A stretch of DNA of 17,792 bases from Paradesertivirga sp965650335 (GCA_965650335.1 CBFGOI010000096.1:1-17792), one strand, 5' to 3'; shown: positions 7,055-13,904, counted from the stretch's first letter. Numbers and translations are program-made. Notes: generated by a model from the sequence alone, not told the origin.

Positions 7055-8632
7055 ATGAAATACATAGTAGTACTCATTTGTATAATTCTATCGGCATTTG
7101 GCGGACAGGCCGGGCAGCAGCCCGCAGTCTATTCCGGCAGTATCAAAGGGTATACTGCAACCGCAGGATTTAAAACAGGCAAGGTGTTTGTAAATAACGT
7201 TACAACGGGCCGACAGGAAATGTATCTGATCGACATTTCTCCTTCTGGAAAATTTTCTGTAGAAATTCCCTTAAAGTATAATAACGAAGTCTGGATAAGT
7301 TTCCCCTTTTTTCAGGGCACTGTTTATTTAGAACCCGGAAAAGAACTCGTACATGATTTCGATATTTCTATACCGGCTAAGGTGTCGTCGGTATTCCGGA
7401 ACGATGGCGGGGTAGTTAACAACGATTTTAATAAGGTTAGGGCGATAACCCAATATAACTGGAACAAAGTTTACGCTGATATTTATGGACTAACGCCCGA
7501 GGAATACAAAGCCTATTTTTTGGCTATACAAGCCGAAAAACTGGCTGCTGTTGAAAACCTGTCAAAAACAGAGAGATTAAGTAAAAAAGCAGTTCAGCTA
7601 GCCACCGCCGATATAAAATACGACATTGCCATTGAACTGATGAATTTCAATTCTAAAAGAGAATCGGCATATAGAATAAAAAATAAAGTCGGTTTTAAAA
7701 ATAGGGTACCGGTAATAAGCGAGGTAAGACTTGATACAGGTTATTTTGATTTTTTGAAAACCTTTAAGTATAACGATTCATTCGGTATGCAATCTTTTAA
7801 GTACTACATTTTTATAAACAGATTAAAATTTCTCGATCTGATTTATAATATGGCTGAGCCGATCGATTATACTGAACAGATTAATCATTTAAAGCAGCTC
7901 GATACTACCGACGCGAGTATAATGGCCATTATAACAGATCTAAGAAAATCAATGAAAAACAAGGCTAGAGAAGTTGGGGCGCTTGAAGGTGCCAGGCCTA
8001 TTGTATTGAAAAGCTTGTTAAAAACAGATATTACTCTCGAGCTTGAACTGATGGAGTTGCAGGATTTGTGCCAAGGGATTTATCAAGAAAAGATTCCGTT
8101 ATCAAATGCTACCCTGGATAGTTTAAAGCGGAGGTTCCGATACACTTCATTTTTTATGTCACTAATCGACCTCAATAACAAGGTTAGAAAGGAGATTGAA
8201 ACTAGTGAACATCAAGACGGTTACGCAGCTAACAAGATGCCGGCTATAAGCACCGACAGCATTTTTGATAACATCATTAGCAAATACAAAGGCAAGACTA
8301 TTTTTATCGATTTTTGGGCAACTTGGTGTGGCCCCTGTCTTCAGGGAATTCAGGAAATAGAACCGATAAAAACTGCCCTCGTGGATAAAAATGTGGTGTT
8401 TATGTATATAACAAATGATACCTCGCCTGAGACAGCTTACCGAACTCTGATACCGAAAATTAAAGGGGAACATTACCGGGTAACAGCCGACGAGTATAAT
8501 TTATTATCAATACGATTTAAGATATATGGTATCCCTCATTACGCTATTGTAAACCCGGAAGGTATAGTGGTTAACAAGGATTTTCACTGGGTGAATACAG
8601 AGGATGTGAAAAAAGCGTTGTTGACTAATTAA
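7055..8632 (+). CDS. exported TlpA/ResA-like thioredoxin-fold protein
   Basis: This 525-residue protein has an N-terminal signal sequence (about 1-20, MKYIVVLICIILSAFGGQAG), a beta-rich then helical N-terminal region of unknown function (about 25-390) and a C-terminal thioredoxin domain (about 400-525). The redox motif WATWCGPC (421-428) has active cysteines C425 and C428, and the cis-Pro is probably P494 in GIPHYAIV. Bacteroidota carry many such proteins, which act in the periplasm as thiol-disulfide reductases, for example in cytochrome c maturation or oxidative stress. The substrate cannot be told. It stands alone between two RAYT loci; neither flank carries a partner gene. Its N-terminal domain is too divergent for me to name. 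Confidence 0.8.
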   Translation: MKYIVVLICIILSAFGGQAGQQPAVYSGSIKGYTATAGFKTGKVFVNNVTTGRQEMYLIDISPSGKFSVEIPLKYNNEVWISFPFFQGTVYLEPGKELVHDFDISIPAKVSSVFRNDGGVVNNDFNKVRAITQYNWNKVYADIYGLTPEEYKAYFLAIQAEKLAAVENLSKTERLSKKAVQLATADIKYDIAIELMNFNSKRESAYRIKNKVGFKNRVPVISEVRLDTGYFDFLKTFKYNDSFGMQSFKYYIFINRLKFLDLIYNMAEPIDYTEQINHLKQLDTTDASIMAIITDLRKSMKNKAREVGALEGARPIVLKSLLKTDITLELELMELQDLCQGIYQEKIPLSNATLDSLKRRFRYTSFFMSLIDLNNKVRKEIETSEHQDGYAANKMPAISTDSIFDNIISKYKGKTIFIDFWATWCGPCLQGIQEIEPIKTALVDKNVVFMYITNDTSPETAYRTLIPKIKGEHYRVTADEYNLLSIRFKIYGIPHYAIVNPEGIVVNKDFHWVNTEDVKKALLTN

Positions 8633-8763
8633 TCAGTCGCGTAAACCCCTCACTGGCTTAAGTTTCAGGCGCTGCCTTAAGCTCGGGTAAATAAGCTTTG
8701 CCAATAAAAGGATTTTGTAAATCCGTCTATTATGTCCCCTGCTACCGCGAGCATAAGTCGCTT

Positions 8764-8791
8764 GCTGGTTCGAGCTTGCAGCTCGGACCTT
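8764..8791 (+). repeat. left arm of 28-base perfect inverted repeat around RAYT
   Basis: This block is exactly reverse-complementary to 9380-9407 on the other side of the RAYT gene. It also contains its own small hairpin, CGAGCT-TGC-AGCTCG. Such subterminal palindromes are the kind of structure RAYT enzymes recognise. Confidence 0.85.
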
Positions 8792-8832
8792 TTATATAAA
8801 CGATAATTCCTTATCTTGGATCCCATCTACCG

Positions 8833-9378
8833 ATGAGTCGTAACTATAAATTTTACAACAAAGAAGGGCTATACTTTGTCAGCTTTGCTACCATTAACTG
8901 GATCGATGTTTTCGTCCGCGATGAATACTTTATGGCATTAGTCGGCAGCTTGGCTTGGTGTCGCAACGAAAAAGGAATGGAAATATATTCGTGGTGCATC
9001 ATGCCAAGTCACGTACATTTGGTGTTCAGAGCAAAAGATGCTAATCCTGGCGAATTGCTAAAAAGTTTCAAAACATATACTTCAAAAGCTTTGCAAAAAA
9101 TGATTGAAGAACATCCTCAGGAAAGCAGGAGAGAATGGATTTTATGGATGATGGCTCGGGCAGGATTAAAGAACAGTAATGTGAAGAATATGCAGTTTTG
9201 GCAACAGCACAATAAGCCTATCGAGTTATGGAGCCCGGAAGTAATCGATCAAAAAGTCGATTATATTCATAACAATCCCGTTGTAGCGGGTTTTGTAACA
9301 GAAGCTCATTATTGGAAATACAGCAGCGCCATAGATTATTCAGGCGGTAAAGGGATCCTGGAAATTGACTTTGTGTAA
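8833..9378 (+). CDS. RAYT (REP-associated Y1/HUH transposase)
   Basis: This intact 181-residue Y1/HUH transposase of the RAYT type has H60-V61-H62 in MPSHVHLVF and the block KVDYIHNNPV (141-150) with Y144 as likely nucleophile. The start is ATG, and its upstream 70 bases are shared with the pseudogene at 5952. It is framed by perfect 28-base inverted repeats, with its stop only two bases from the right arm, so it looks like the autonomous member that mobilised the short repeats in this window. RAYT enzymes act on single-stranded hairpin DNA; whether this copy is active cannot be judged from one locus. Confidence 0.9.
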   Translation: MSRNYKFYNKEGLYFVSFATINWIDVFVRDEYFMALVGSLAWCRNEKGMEIYSWCIMPSHVHLVFRAKDANPGELLKSFKTYTSKALQKMIEEHPQESRREWILWMMARAGLKNSNVKNMQFWQQHNKPIELWSPEVIDQKVDYIHNNPVVAGFVTEAHYWKYSSAIDYSGGKGILEIDFV

Positions 9379-9379
9379 T

Positions 9380-9407
9380 AAGGTCCGAGCTGCAAGCTCG
9401 AACCAGC
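9380..9407 (-). repeat. right arm of 28-base perfect inverted repeat around RAYT
   Basis: This block is the exact reverse complement of 8764-8791. It starts right after the RAYT stop codon and could also act as a transcription stop for the transposase gene. Confidence 0.85.
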
Positions 9408-9641
9408 CAACGCCACCAGATTCGTGCATTATGCTCGCAATAGCAGGGTAAATAAGCCTTGCCAATAAAAGGATTTTGTAAATCCGTCTACTATGCCTCT
9501 AGAAGCTACAAGCTTCTTTCTATAATAGGCATTAAGCCAGGCTTCCCCACAGTCTTCGCGTAAGCTTAAGCCAGAAAGGGGGTAGCAGGGGCCTGTCTCT
9601 TTTCCGCACCAAAAGCCTTTAACTATAAGATGGTGATATTT

Positions 9642-10061
9642 TTACTTCCAGATCTTCCACGTAAAAACCAAATATAAAATGGCAACACCGGTCCACAACA
9701 GGAACGCTTCAAAATGAGTTTCAGGGAAGCCTCGGGATTGGGATATATATGCACCGGTGAGCAAGATCAATAAAATGGCAAAACCAAAAGTCAGTATTAA
9801 CTTCCTGGCCTTATTTAATGGTTGATGGGCAGTAACAGTTTGTCTTTCTGAGATGGTCAATTCCTGCTCAATACTTATTGGTGCAAATTCCAGTTGATTT
9901 GCTAACACATCTAATGAATATTGCCGTGGCATTACTTCGCCCTTTTCAATACGCTGCACCGACCGCAAACTTAGTTGGGTCATATCTGCCACCTGTTGCT
10001 GGGTATATCCTTTTTTAATACGGCTTTGCTTTATTAAGTGGCCAATTTGCTGGGTATTCAA
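9642..10061 (-). CDS. XRE-family regulator with C-terminal membrane segments
   Basis: This 139-residue protein has an HTH_3/XRE domain at about 6-60 (IGHLIKQSRIKKGYTQQQVADMTQLSLRSVQRIEKGE) followed by a linker and two hydrophobic helices (about 87-108 and 118-136), so it is probably anchored in the inner membrane. The start is TTG at 10061; it is needed because the next in-frame Met falls inside the HTH. It is divergent from the CPBP protease gene with only 37 bases between them, and that gap holds a tandem TTACGTCATT repeat that could be its operator. A membrane-bound regulator next to a CPBP protease suggests the protease, or a signal at the membrane, may affect it; this is inference. Confidence 0.8.
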   Translation of the reverse strand: MNTQQIGHLIKQSRIKKGYTQQQVADMTQLSLRSVQRIEKGEVMPRQYSLDVLANQLEFAPISIEQELTISERQTVTAHQPLNKARKLILTFGFAILLILLTGAYISQSRGFPETHFEAFLLWTGVAILYLVFTWKIWK

Positions 10062-10080
10062 CTTATCTAAAGTATGTCAA

Positions 10081-10100
10081 TTACGTCATTTTACGTCATT
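10081..10100. promoter_or_regulatory. tandem TTACGTCATT repeat, candidate operator
   Basis: Two exact 10-base copies of TTACGTCATT lie head to tail in the divergent gap between the XRE regulator and the CPBP gene, with a weaker relative (TATGTCAAT) just to the left at 10074-10082. Each unit contains the near-palindrome TACGTCA. Ten-base spacing places the units on the same face of the helix. The second copy overlaps the TTG proposed as the CPBP start. Confidence 0.5.
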
Positions 10101-10158
10101 GCTAAAAGGCGTAAATGTTACAACGCTAAATATAATACTTTTATCAAAACTTACTCAA

Positions 10159-10857
10159 ATGGCTGGCTTAGTAGTAGAACTTATAATATCATGGTTATTG
10201 CTCAAATTTGTTCTTAATAAAAACCTTTTGGTGCTTGGGTTTAAAATCAATAGCAAACAACTTACACCAATAATAATAGCTTTATTTATACCGGTGGCTT
10301 TCCTGGTTGTTCATTTGGTGGGTATATCATTGTGGGTAAAAAGCCCCTATCATTTAAACCCGCATTATACTTTCGCTGCATTTACAAACTCGACGCGGTA
10401 CGTATTAATATCGGTCGTTTATGAGGAATTGATATTCCGCGGAGCGCTATTATATATATTAATCAAAAAAATAGGTACTCAAAAAGCAGTGCTGGTATCT
10501 GCAATAAGTTTTGGTTTCTATCATTGGTTTACAATGGGTGTATTAGGCCAGGTAGTGCCTATGCTGTTTGTTTTTACTATTACTGCTATCATGGGATATA
10601 TATTTGCATTGTCCTTTAGCATAAGTAAAACCATCTATTTTCCATTCGCTTTACATTTGGGTTATAATTTTACTTTTATGATCATATTTTCCCGAAGTAA
10701 CATTGGCGAGCAATTATTGATCCCGATGTTTAAAAATGACCCGATTAAAACAGGGGTTGCATTTCAAACAGTTACTACGGCAATACATTATATCGTTTTT
10801 CCATTTATTATATGGTTGTATTTGCGTTATATGAAAAAGCGCATAGTCAGCGTATGA
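10159..10857 (+). CDS. CPBP (CAAX protease/bacteriocin-processing) family membrane metalloprotease
   Basis: The frame opens at a TTG at 10099 (252 aa); the ATG at 10159 gives 232 residues and a cleaner start clear of the tandem repeat, but the TTG start is possible. Numbering is for 252 aa. The multi-pass protein carries all CPBP signatures: E109-E110-x3-R114 (EELIFR), F138-x3-H142 (FGFYH) and H186-x3-N190 (HLGYN). Several hydrophobic helices span it (about 22-40, 55-80, 128-170, 180-200, 220-245). The family (PF02517) includes Rce1-like and Abi proteins; roles range from peptide processing to bacteriocin immunity. Divergent pairing with the membrane-attached XRE protein suggests a self-contained regulatory or immunity module. 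Confidence 0.85.
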   Translation: MAGLVVELIISWLLLKFVLNKNLLVLGFKINSKQLTPIIIALFIPVAFLVVHLVGISLWVKSPYHLNPHYTFAAFTNSTRYVLISVVYEELIFRGALLYILIKKIGTQKAVLVSAISFGFYHWFTMGVLGQVVPMLFVFTITAIMGYIFALSFSISKTIYFPFALHLGYNFTFMIIFSRSNIGEQLLIPMFKNDPIKTGVAFQTVTTAIHYIVFPFIIWLYLRYMKKRIVSV

Positions 10858-10999
10858 TGAACATTCCCAAAAAACTGCTAACTATGATCAGCGGCTTCGG
10901 TTTAAATTTAAGAATCAAGTTCTTAATTCGCGATGACATAAACCTTGGCCACTGCCTGGCGAATGAAGGCAACTGCCTCACTGGCTTATTTTGTTTTTC

Positions 11000-11159
11000 C
11001 TGACTTAAGTTTCAGGCGTTGCCATAAGCTTGGGTAAATAAGCTTTGCCTATAAAAGGATTTTCCAAATCCGTCTAGTATGTCGCCAGAAGCTGAAAGCT
11101 TCTTTTTATAATAGGCATTAAGCCAGGCTTTGCACAGTCTTCGCATAAGCCTAAGCCAG
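11000..11159 (+). repeat. MITE-like RAYT-derived repeat, copy 2
   Basis: This copy runs from CTGACTTAAG, one base off the consensus end, to CCTAAGCCAG. The hairpins are GGATTT-TCC-AAATCC and GAAGCT-GAA-AGCTTC: stems are kept while loops differ from other copies. A second CTGGCTTA start at 10981 suggests a small insertion or slippage at the left end. Confidence 0.75.
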
Positions 11160-11303
11160 AAAGGGACATCTTAGTGCAGTGGCTCACGTGACAATCTACA
11201 CTATACTGAACCGGGCACGCTATACGAATCATATAATCTTAAACTTAAGATTAAATAATGCTAAAGATTATATTAGTTACTGTTAAAGTATCTCTTATAA
11301 GAG
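11160..11303. other. palindrome-rich AT-rich spacer
   Basis: No gene is seen. An 18-base palindrome, AATCTTAA-AC-TTAAGATT, lies at 11235-11252. ATATAATCTT (11231-11240) pairs with AAGATTATAT (11264-11273). The 12-base perfect palindrome CTCTTATAAGAG lies at 11292-11303, just before the 11-nt array. Confidence 0.5.
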
Positions 11304-11358
11304 GTACCTTATAGGTACTGAAAGGGTACTTATAAGGTACTTAAATAGTACTTTAACC
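11304..11358. repeat. five-unit phased 11-nt array (GTACTTATAAG-like)
   Basis: GTAC recurs at 11304, 11315, 11326, 11337 and 11348, exactly 11 bases apart. The units are GTACCTTATAG, GTACTGAAAGG, GTACTTATAAG, GTACTTAAATA and GTACTTTAACC. A 10.5-11 base period fits binding of a protein along one face of DNA, as in iterons or cooperative operators, but no adjacent gene is identifiable as a user. Confidence 0.6.
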
Positions 11359-11381
11359 CCTTACTCGGTTGAGTCCAACCA

Positions 11382-11520
11382 CTGGTTTGAGGTTCAGGTA
11401 ATGCACAGAGCAGAGGTAAATAAGCTTTGGCAATAAAAGGATTTTGTAATATCCGACTATTATGTCTCCAGAAGCTACAAGCTTCTTTTTATAATAGGAT
11501 TAAGCTAGGCCTTTTCACAG
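11382..11520 (+). repeat. MITE-like RAYT-derived repeat, copy 3 (diverged, right end lost)
   Basis: The left end CTGGTTTGAG is degraded; the middle keeps AATAAAAGG, the first hairpin (now imperfect, TAATATCC) and the second hairpin GAAGCT-ACA-AGCTTC. The right end is replaced by the IS3-type remnant at 11521, so a deletion or insertion has joined the two. Confidence 0.65.
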
Positions 11521-11712
11521 CGGTATAGAACAGACCAAAGAGCAAAACACCGAGCTGTAAAACTTTACAACGAGGACAGGCCACACTTTAGCATTGGTCT
11601 GCTTACACCTGAACTGGTTCATTCAAAGAATCTGATAGCAGAGAAATTATGGAAAACTATTATCAAAGAAAGTACAATTGTAAACCCATTGCAGACAATA
11701 AACAGCCTGTAA
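11521..11712 (+). pseudogene. C-terminal remnant of an IS3-type (rve) transposase
   Basis: The frame from 11521 to the TAA at 11710-11712 reads ...HRAVKLYNEDRPHFSIGLLTPELVH..., matching the conserved C-terminal end (A-x3-YN-x2-RPH-x-S-x5-TP) of IS3-family OrfB/integrase-core transposases. All catalytic DDE residues upstream are missing. The downstream bases with repeated TGTAAA strings (to about 11772) may be the right end of that insertion sequence. No start codon or full gene is present. Confidence 0.65.
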
Positions 11713-11783
11713 ATGTATAGCAGGATTATTATAAAAACTGTAAACTTATTTTAGGACGATACAGGTAATTAAGTATTTCCGGC

Positions 11784-11921
11784 CACCACCCCCTTTAATT
11801 CCCCCGCCGGACGAGGGACACTAAGCGCTTTAGCAAAACGCCTTAAAATGACTGAACGCCAAATGCGACGTTATGCAGGCTAGGCATCCAGTGTCCCCCC
11901 CTGGCGGGGGTAGGGGGGGTG
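11784..11921. repeat. C/G-rich imperfect inverted repeat unit
   Basis: A C-rich arm at 11784-11822 (CACCACCCCC ... CCCCCGCCGG ... GAGGGACAC) faces an inverted partner at 11891-11921 (GTGTCCCCCC ... TGGCGGGGG ... GGGGGGTG), about 70 bases apart. Both contain CCCCCGCC. It resembles dispersed non-coding repeats common in Bacteroidota genomes; the small antisense frame across it (11830-12015) is not a credible gene. Confidence 0.5.
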
Positions 11922-12054
11922 CGTATTTCTGTGAGAACCTTATAAAAACGATAAACAACTCAAATCGTCCTCGTTTGTACGAGGAGGTAGCGAGGTCTGC
12001 GAATTCTTCGCTCAATTTTGTAACCTGCTAAAAACTTGTAACTTGCCTTACTAA

Positions 12055-12264
12055 ATGCTTATCGCCATACTTTCCAAAGACCGAGTTTTAAGAGAAGTAA
12101 TTCCAAGCCTTCTTTTTTATCTCGCGTTTGCTCTATCCGTTTATTTGTTTGATAAAGCTGTACCTAGTGGGCCATGTACACCGGGAGGAATAGTTTTTCT
12201 TTTCATTCTTCCCTTTATTAGTGCAGCTCTTTTGTTGAAAGGAATTTATCAGAGAAACGGTTGA
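12055..12264 (+). CDS. small two-helix membrane protein, hypothetical
   Basis: This 69-residue protein starts at ATG 12055 and has two hydrophobic helices (about 14-33 and 44-63) separated by a loop with PSGPCTPGG. I do not recognise a family. The clean membrane topology, basic C-terminus (KGIYQRNG) and position outside the repeat units favour a real gene. It converges with the CDGSH gene, leaving only 34 bases between stops. Confidence 0.5.
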   Translation: MLIAILSKDRVLREVIPSLLFYLAFALSVYLFDKAVPSGPCTPGGIVFLFILPFISAALLLKGIYQRNG

Positions 12265-12298
12265 GGATTCTTATACATGACTTGGTTAGGAGGGGTTA

Positions 12299-12523
12299 TT
12301 AGACTTTCTTTGGTGGCAAGTCGAATGCAACTGCTTCGTGGTCAAAATGACCGTTGTGTGATCCATCACAAAACGGCTTGTTCTTAGAAAGTCCGCAGCG
12401 GCAGATAGATACCACCGTTCGACCTTGCAAGCCATAGGAGTTGCCTTCCCTGTCAACAATCTCAAAATCGCCTTCAATTTTTACCGAGCCGTTATTATTT
12501 ATTGTAAGTTTTGTAGTTGCCAT
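12299..12523 (-). CDS. CDGSH iron-sulfur domain protein (mitoNEET-type)
   Basis: This 74-residue protein contains C-x-C-x8-C-D-G-S-H (CRCGLSKNKPFCDGSH). C41, C43, C52 and H56 are the expected ligands of a redox-active [2Fe-2S] cluster. The frame is open to an ATG at 12556 (85 aa), but the ATG at 12523 (MATTKLTINNNG) is better: a promoter-like TACTTTTG box lies between the two, which would make the longer start untranscribed. It is a soluble single-domain protein; such proteins take part in electron or Fe-S transfer, partner unknown. Confidence 0.9.
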   Translation of the reverse strand: MATTKLTINNNGSVKIEGDFEIVDREGNSYGLQGRTVVSICRCGLSKNKPFCDGSHNGHFDHEAVAFDLPPKKV

Positions 12524-12537
12524 TTTTCTATTTTGTG

Positions 12538-12545
12538 CAAAAGTA
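12538..12545 (-). promoter_or_regulatory. Bacteroidota -7 box for the CDGSH gene
   Basis: On the minus strand the sequence reads TACTTTTG, an exact match to TAnnTTTG, ending 14 bases upstream of the ATG at 12523. It supports the shorter start. A matching -33 TTTG is not obvious; TTTTAC lies at roughly the right distance. Confidence 0.55.
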
Positions 12546-12589
12546 TAATAATGCATTAAGTAAAACGATTAAATTCACATAAGCTCTTA

Positions 12590-12746
12590 CTGGCTTAAGT
12601 TTCAGGTGCTGCTTTCAGTTTGGGTAAATAAGCTTTGCCAATAAAAGGATTTTGTAAATCCGGATACTATGTCTCTAGAAGCTACAAGCTTTCTGTAATA
12701 GGCATTAAGCTAGGCCTTTCACAGTCTCTGTCTAAGCTTAAGCCAG
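12590..12746 (+). repeat. MITE-like RAYT-derived repeat, copy 4 (complete)
   Basis: This copy has perfect ends CTGGCTTAAG (12590-12599) and CTTAAGCCAG (12737-12746). The first hairpin GGATTT-TGT-AAATCC is intact; the second is shortened (GAAGCT-ACA-AGCTTTC). A 62-codon open frame starting in it (12635-12823) is a by-product. Confidence 0.8.
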
Positions 12747-12884
12747 AGCAGGGTAGCGATACGACCAGTCAGGAGATGGTGTTGACTGATTTAACAAGAT
12801 TTTTAGCGGAAATCAGGAAATAAGCTGCAAATTGGAAATGGAATAATTTATTGTATATACTCGATGAGTGCAATTGTCTGAAAA

Positions 12885-13574
12885 ATGAAAAGACTGTGTT
12901 TCTTCTTAATGTTTTCGATCCTAGCTGCTTGTAAACCAGACAAAAAGATTTGTGAGTTCATGTCAGAGAACGAAGAACTGTTGATTTACAACAATATCTT
13001 AACAGACCTGATTGAGAATAGGATGCATGGCAGATACCTCGGGGCTAAAGAAGAAGAGATCAGAGAAAAATACTATTATAATAATATACAGAATCCCGAC
13101 ACAGCAAGAATGGATATTGAGTTCATTAAGGCTCACAACTCCATCTTCGGTAGACCTTCGAAATTCTGTACAATATATCTTGATACAGTCACGCGAAGAA
13201 AATTCTTTTACGACAGAGTGAGGTTTGAGCAAGACATTAAATTTAAAACATTACTTAGCCAATATACCAACAATCCTCGTGCCGCCGTGGATAGTTTGAA
13301 CGGACTGCAACAGAGATATTCACCTAATGATTTTGGATTATGTACTGCAAGGATTGAGAAATTAGAAAATTCGAAAAATGATTCAGCAGCATGCACTTTT
13401 GGGCGACTAAGACTTTCAAAAATTGTATTAAACGATAAGAAAGATAAGGGAATAATGTTCTATGATTGGCATTGCGGTACTATGGGTCTATGTGGACATA
13501 GTGGAATAATTGAATTTATCAAAGGGACTAAAAGATGGGTAATTAAAGACTTTCAATATTGGAGTGTTTACTAG
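12885..13574 (+). CDS. putative lipoprotein of unknown function
   Basis: This 229-residue protein has a short signal sequence ending in the lipobox LAAC (C16), so it should be lipidated and anchored in the inner or outer membrane. The mature part is charged and mixed alpha/beta, with Cys residues near the C-terminus (C200 to C207 region, WHCGTMGLCGHSG) and a final WVIKDFQYWSVY that looks like the end of a beta domain. I recognise no family. It stands alone among repeats. Confidence 0.65.
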   Translation: MKRLCFFLMFSILAACKPDKKICEFMSENEELLIYNNILTDLIENRMHGRYLGAKEEEIREKYYYNNIQNPDTARMDIEFIKAHNSIFGRPSKFCTIYLDTVTRRKFFYDRVRFEQDIKFKTLLSQYTNNPRAAVDSLNGLQQRYSPNDFGLCTARIEKLENSKNDSAACTFGRLRLSKIVLNDKKDKGIMFYDWHCGTMGLCGHSGIIEFIKGTKRWVIKDFQYWSVY

Positions 13575-13796
13575 TATCCTCACAGACTGTAATCCTCACT
13601 GCCTTAAGTTTGTTGGTTCCGGTTTAACTGTAGAGTGCTGCTTGAGCGTTGTGGGTCTCTAAGGTAGCAAACTGCTATCTATTGAGTTCACGTCCGGCTA
13701 ATGCTACTTCTTTTCTTTATGGCAACCTTATAAAAATAGTAATCTTAAGAAAATCATCATTAAAACGATTATCTCCATCATATCTGCCTCTGGTTC

Positions 13797-13816
13797 CCTT
13801 CTCCTCGAGGAGAAGG
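13797..13816. repeat. 20-base perfect palindrome of a dispersed repeat
   Basis: CCTTCTCCTC and its exact complement GAGGAGAAGG are joined with no loop. The right flank (CTTAGGGATGAGGTGATG) is the inverted version of the flank found at the end of the window (17756-17770), so both belong to one repeat family in opposite orientations. Confidence 0.7.
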
Positions 13817-13855
13817 CTTAGGGATGAGGTGATGCGATAACAAATCCATCCCTCA

Positions 13856-13904
13856 CTGGCCTAAGTTTCAGGCGCTGCCTTCCGCTGAGGTAAATAAGCT
13901 TTGG
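13856..13904 (+). repeat. MITE-like RAYT-derived repeat, copy 5 (left end only)
   Basis: It starts CTGGCCTAAG, continues TTTCAGGCGCTGCCTT and GGTAAATAAGCTTTGG, then breaks off before the hairpins. It is a truncated copy with no right end nearby. Confidence 0.65.

Larger units (their letters stand above)
8653..9574 (+). mobile_element. complete RAYT-encoding element with CTGGCTTAAG ends
   Basis: The element begins CTGGCTTAAG (8653-8662) and ends CTTAAGCCAG (9565-9574), and holds the intact RAYT gene at 8833-9378. Inside the ends, both sides carry the same ~55-base block (GGGTAAATAAGC, GCCAATAAAAGG, GGATTT-TGT-AAATCC, GTCTA). Inward of that is a long inverted repeat: 8737-8756 pairs imperfectly with 9429-9448, and 8764-8791 pairs perfectly with 9380-9407. 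The ~160-base repeats elsewhere in the window look like this element with the middle removed between the duplicated blocks. An alternative reading is a RAYT core (8737-9448) inserted into a pre-existing repeat with duplication of the block. Confidence 0.7.

Noticed and set aside
10812..11003. 63-codon open frame on the + strand after the CPBP gene
   Set aside because: It overlaps the end of the CPBP gene in another frame and runs into a repeat; there is no recognisable domain.
11830..12015. 61-codon open frame on the minus strand
   Set aside because: It crosses the C/G-rich inverted repeat; the poly-Pro/Gly stretch is a translation of the repeat itself.
12286..12477. 63-codon minus-strand frame overlapping the CDGSH gene
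   Set aside because: It is an out-of-frame shadow of the CDGSH coding sequence, which has a complete cluster-binding motif.
12635..12823. 62-codon open frame on the + strand
   Set aside because: Most of it is repeat copy 4 read in one frame. The composition is not protein-like and the equivalent frame is not kept in other copies.
13012..13396. small frames on both strands inside the lipoprotein gene
   Set aside because: They are shadows of the lipoprotein frame, which has a signal sequence with a lipobox and full length.
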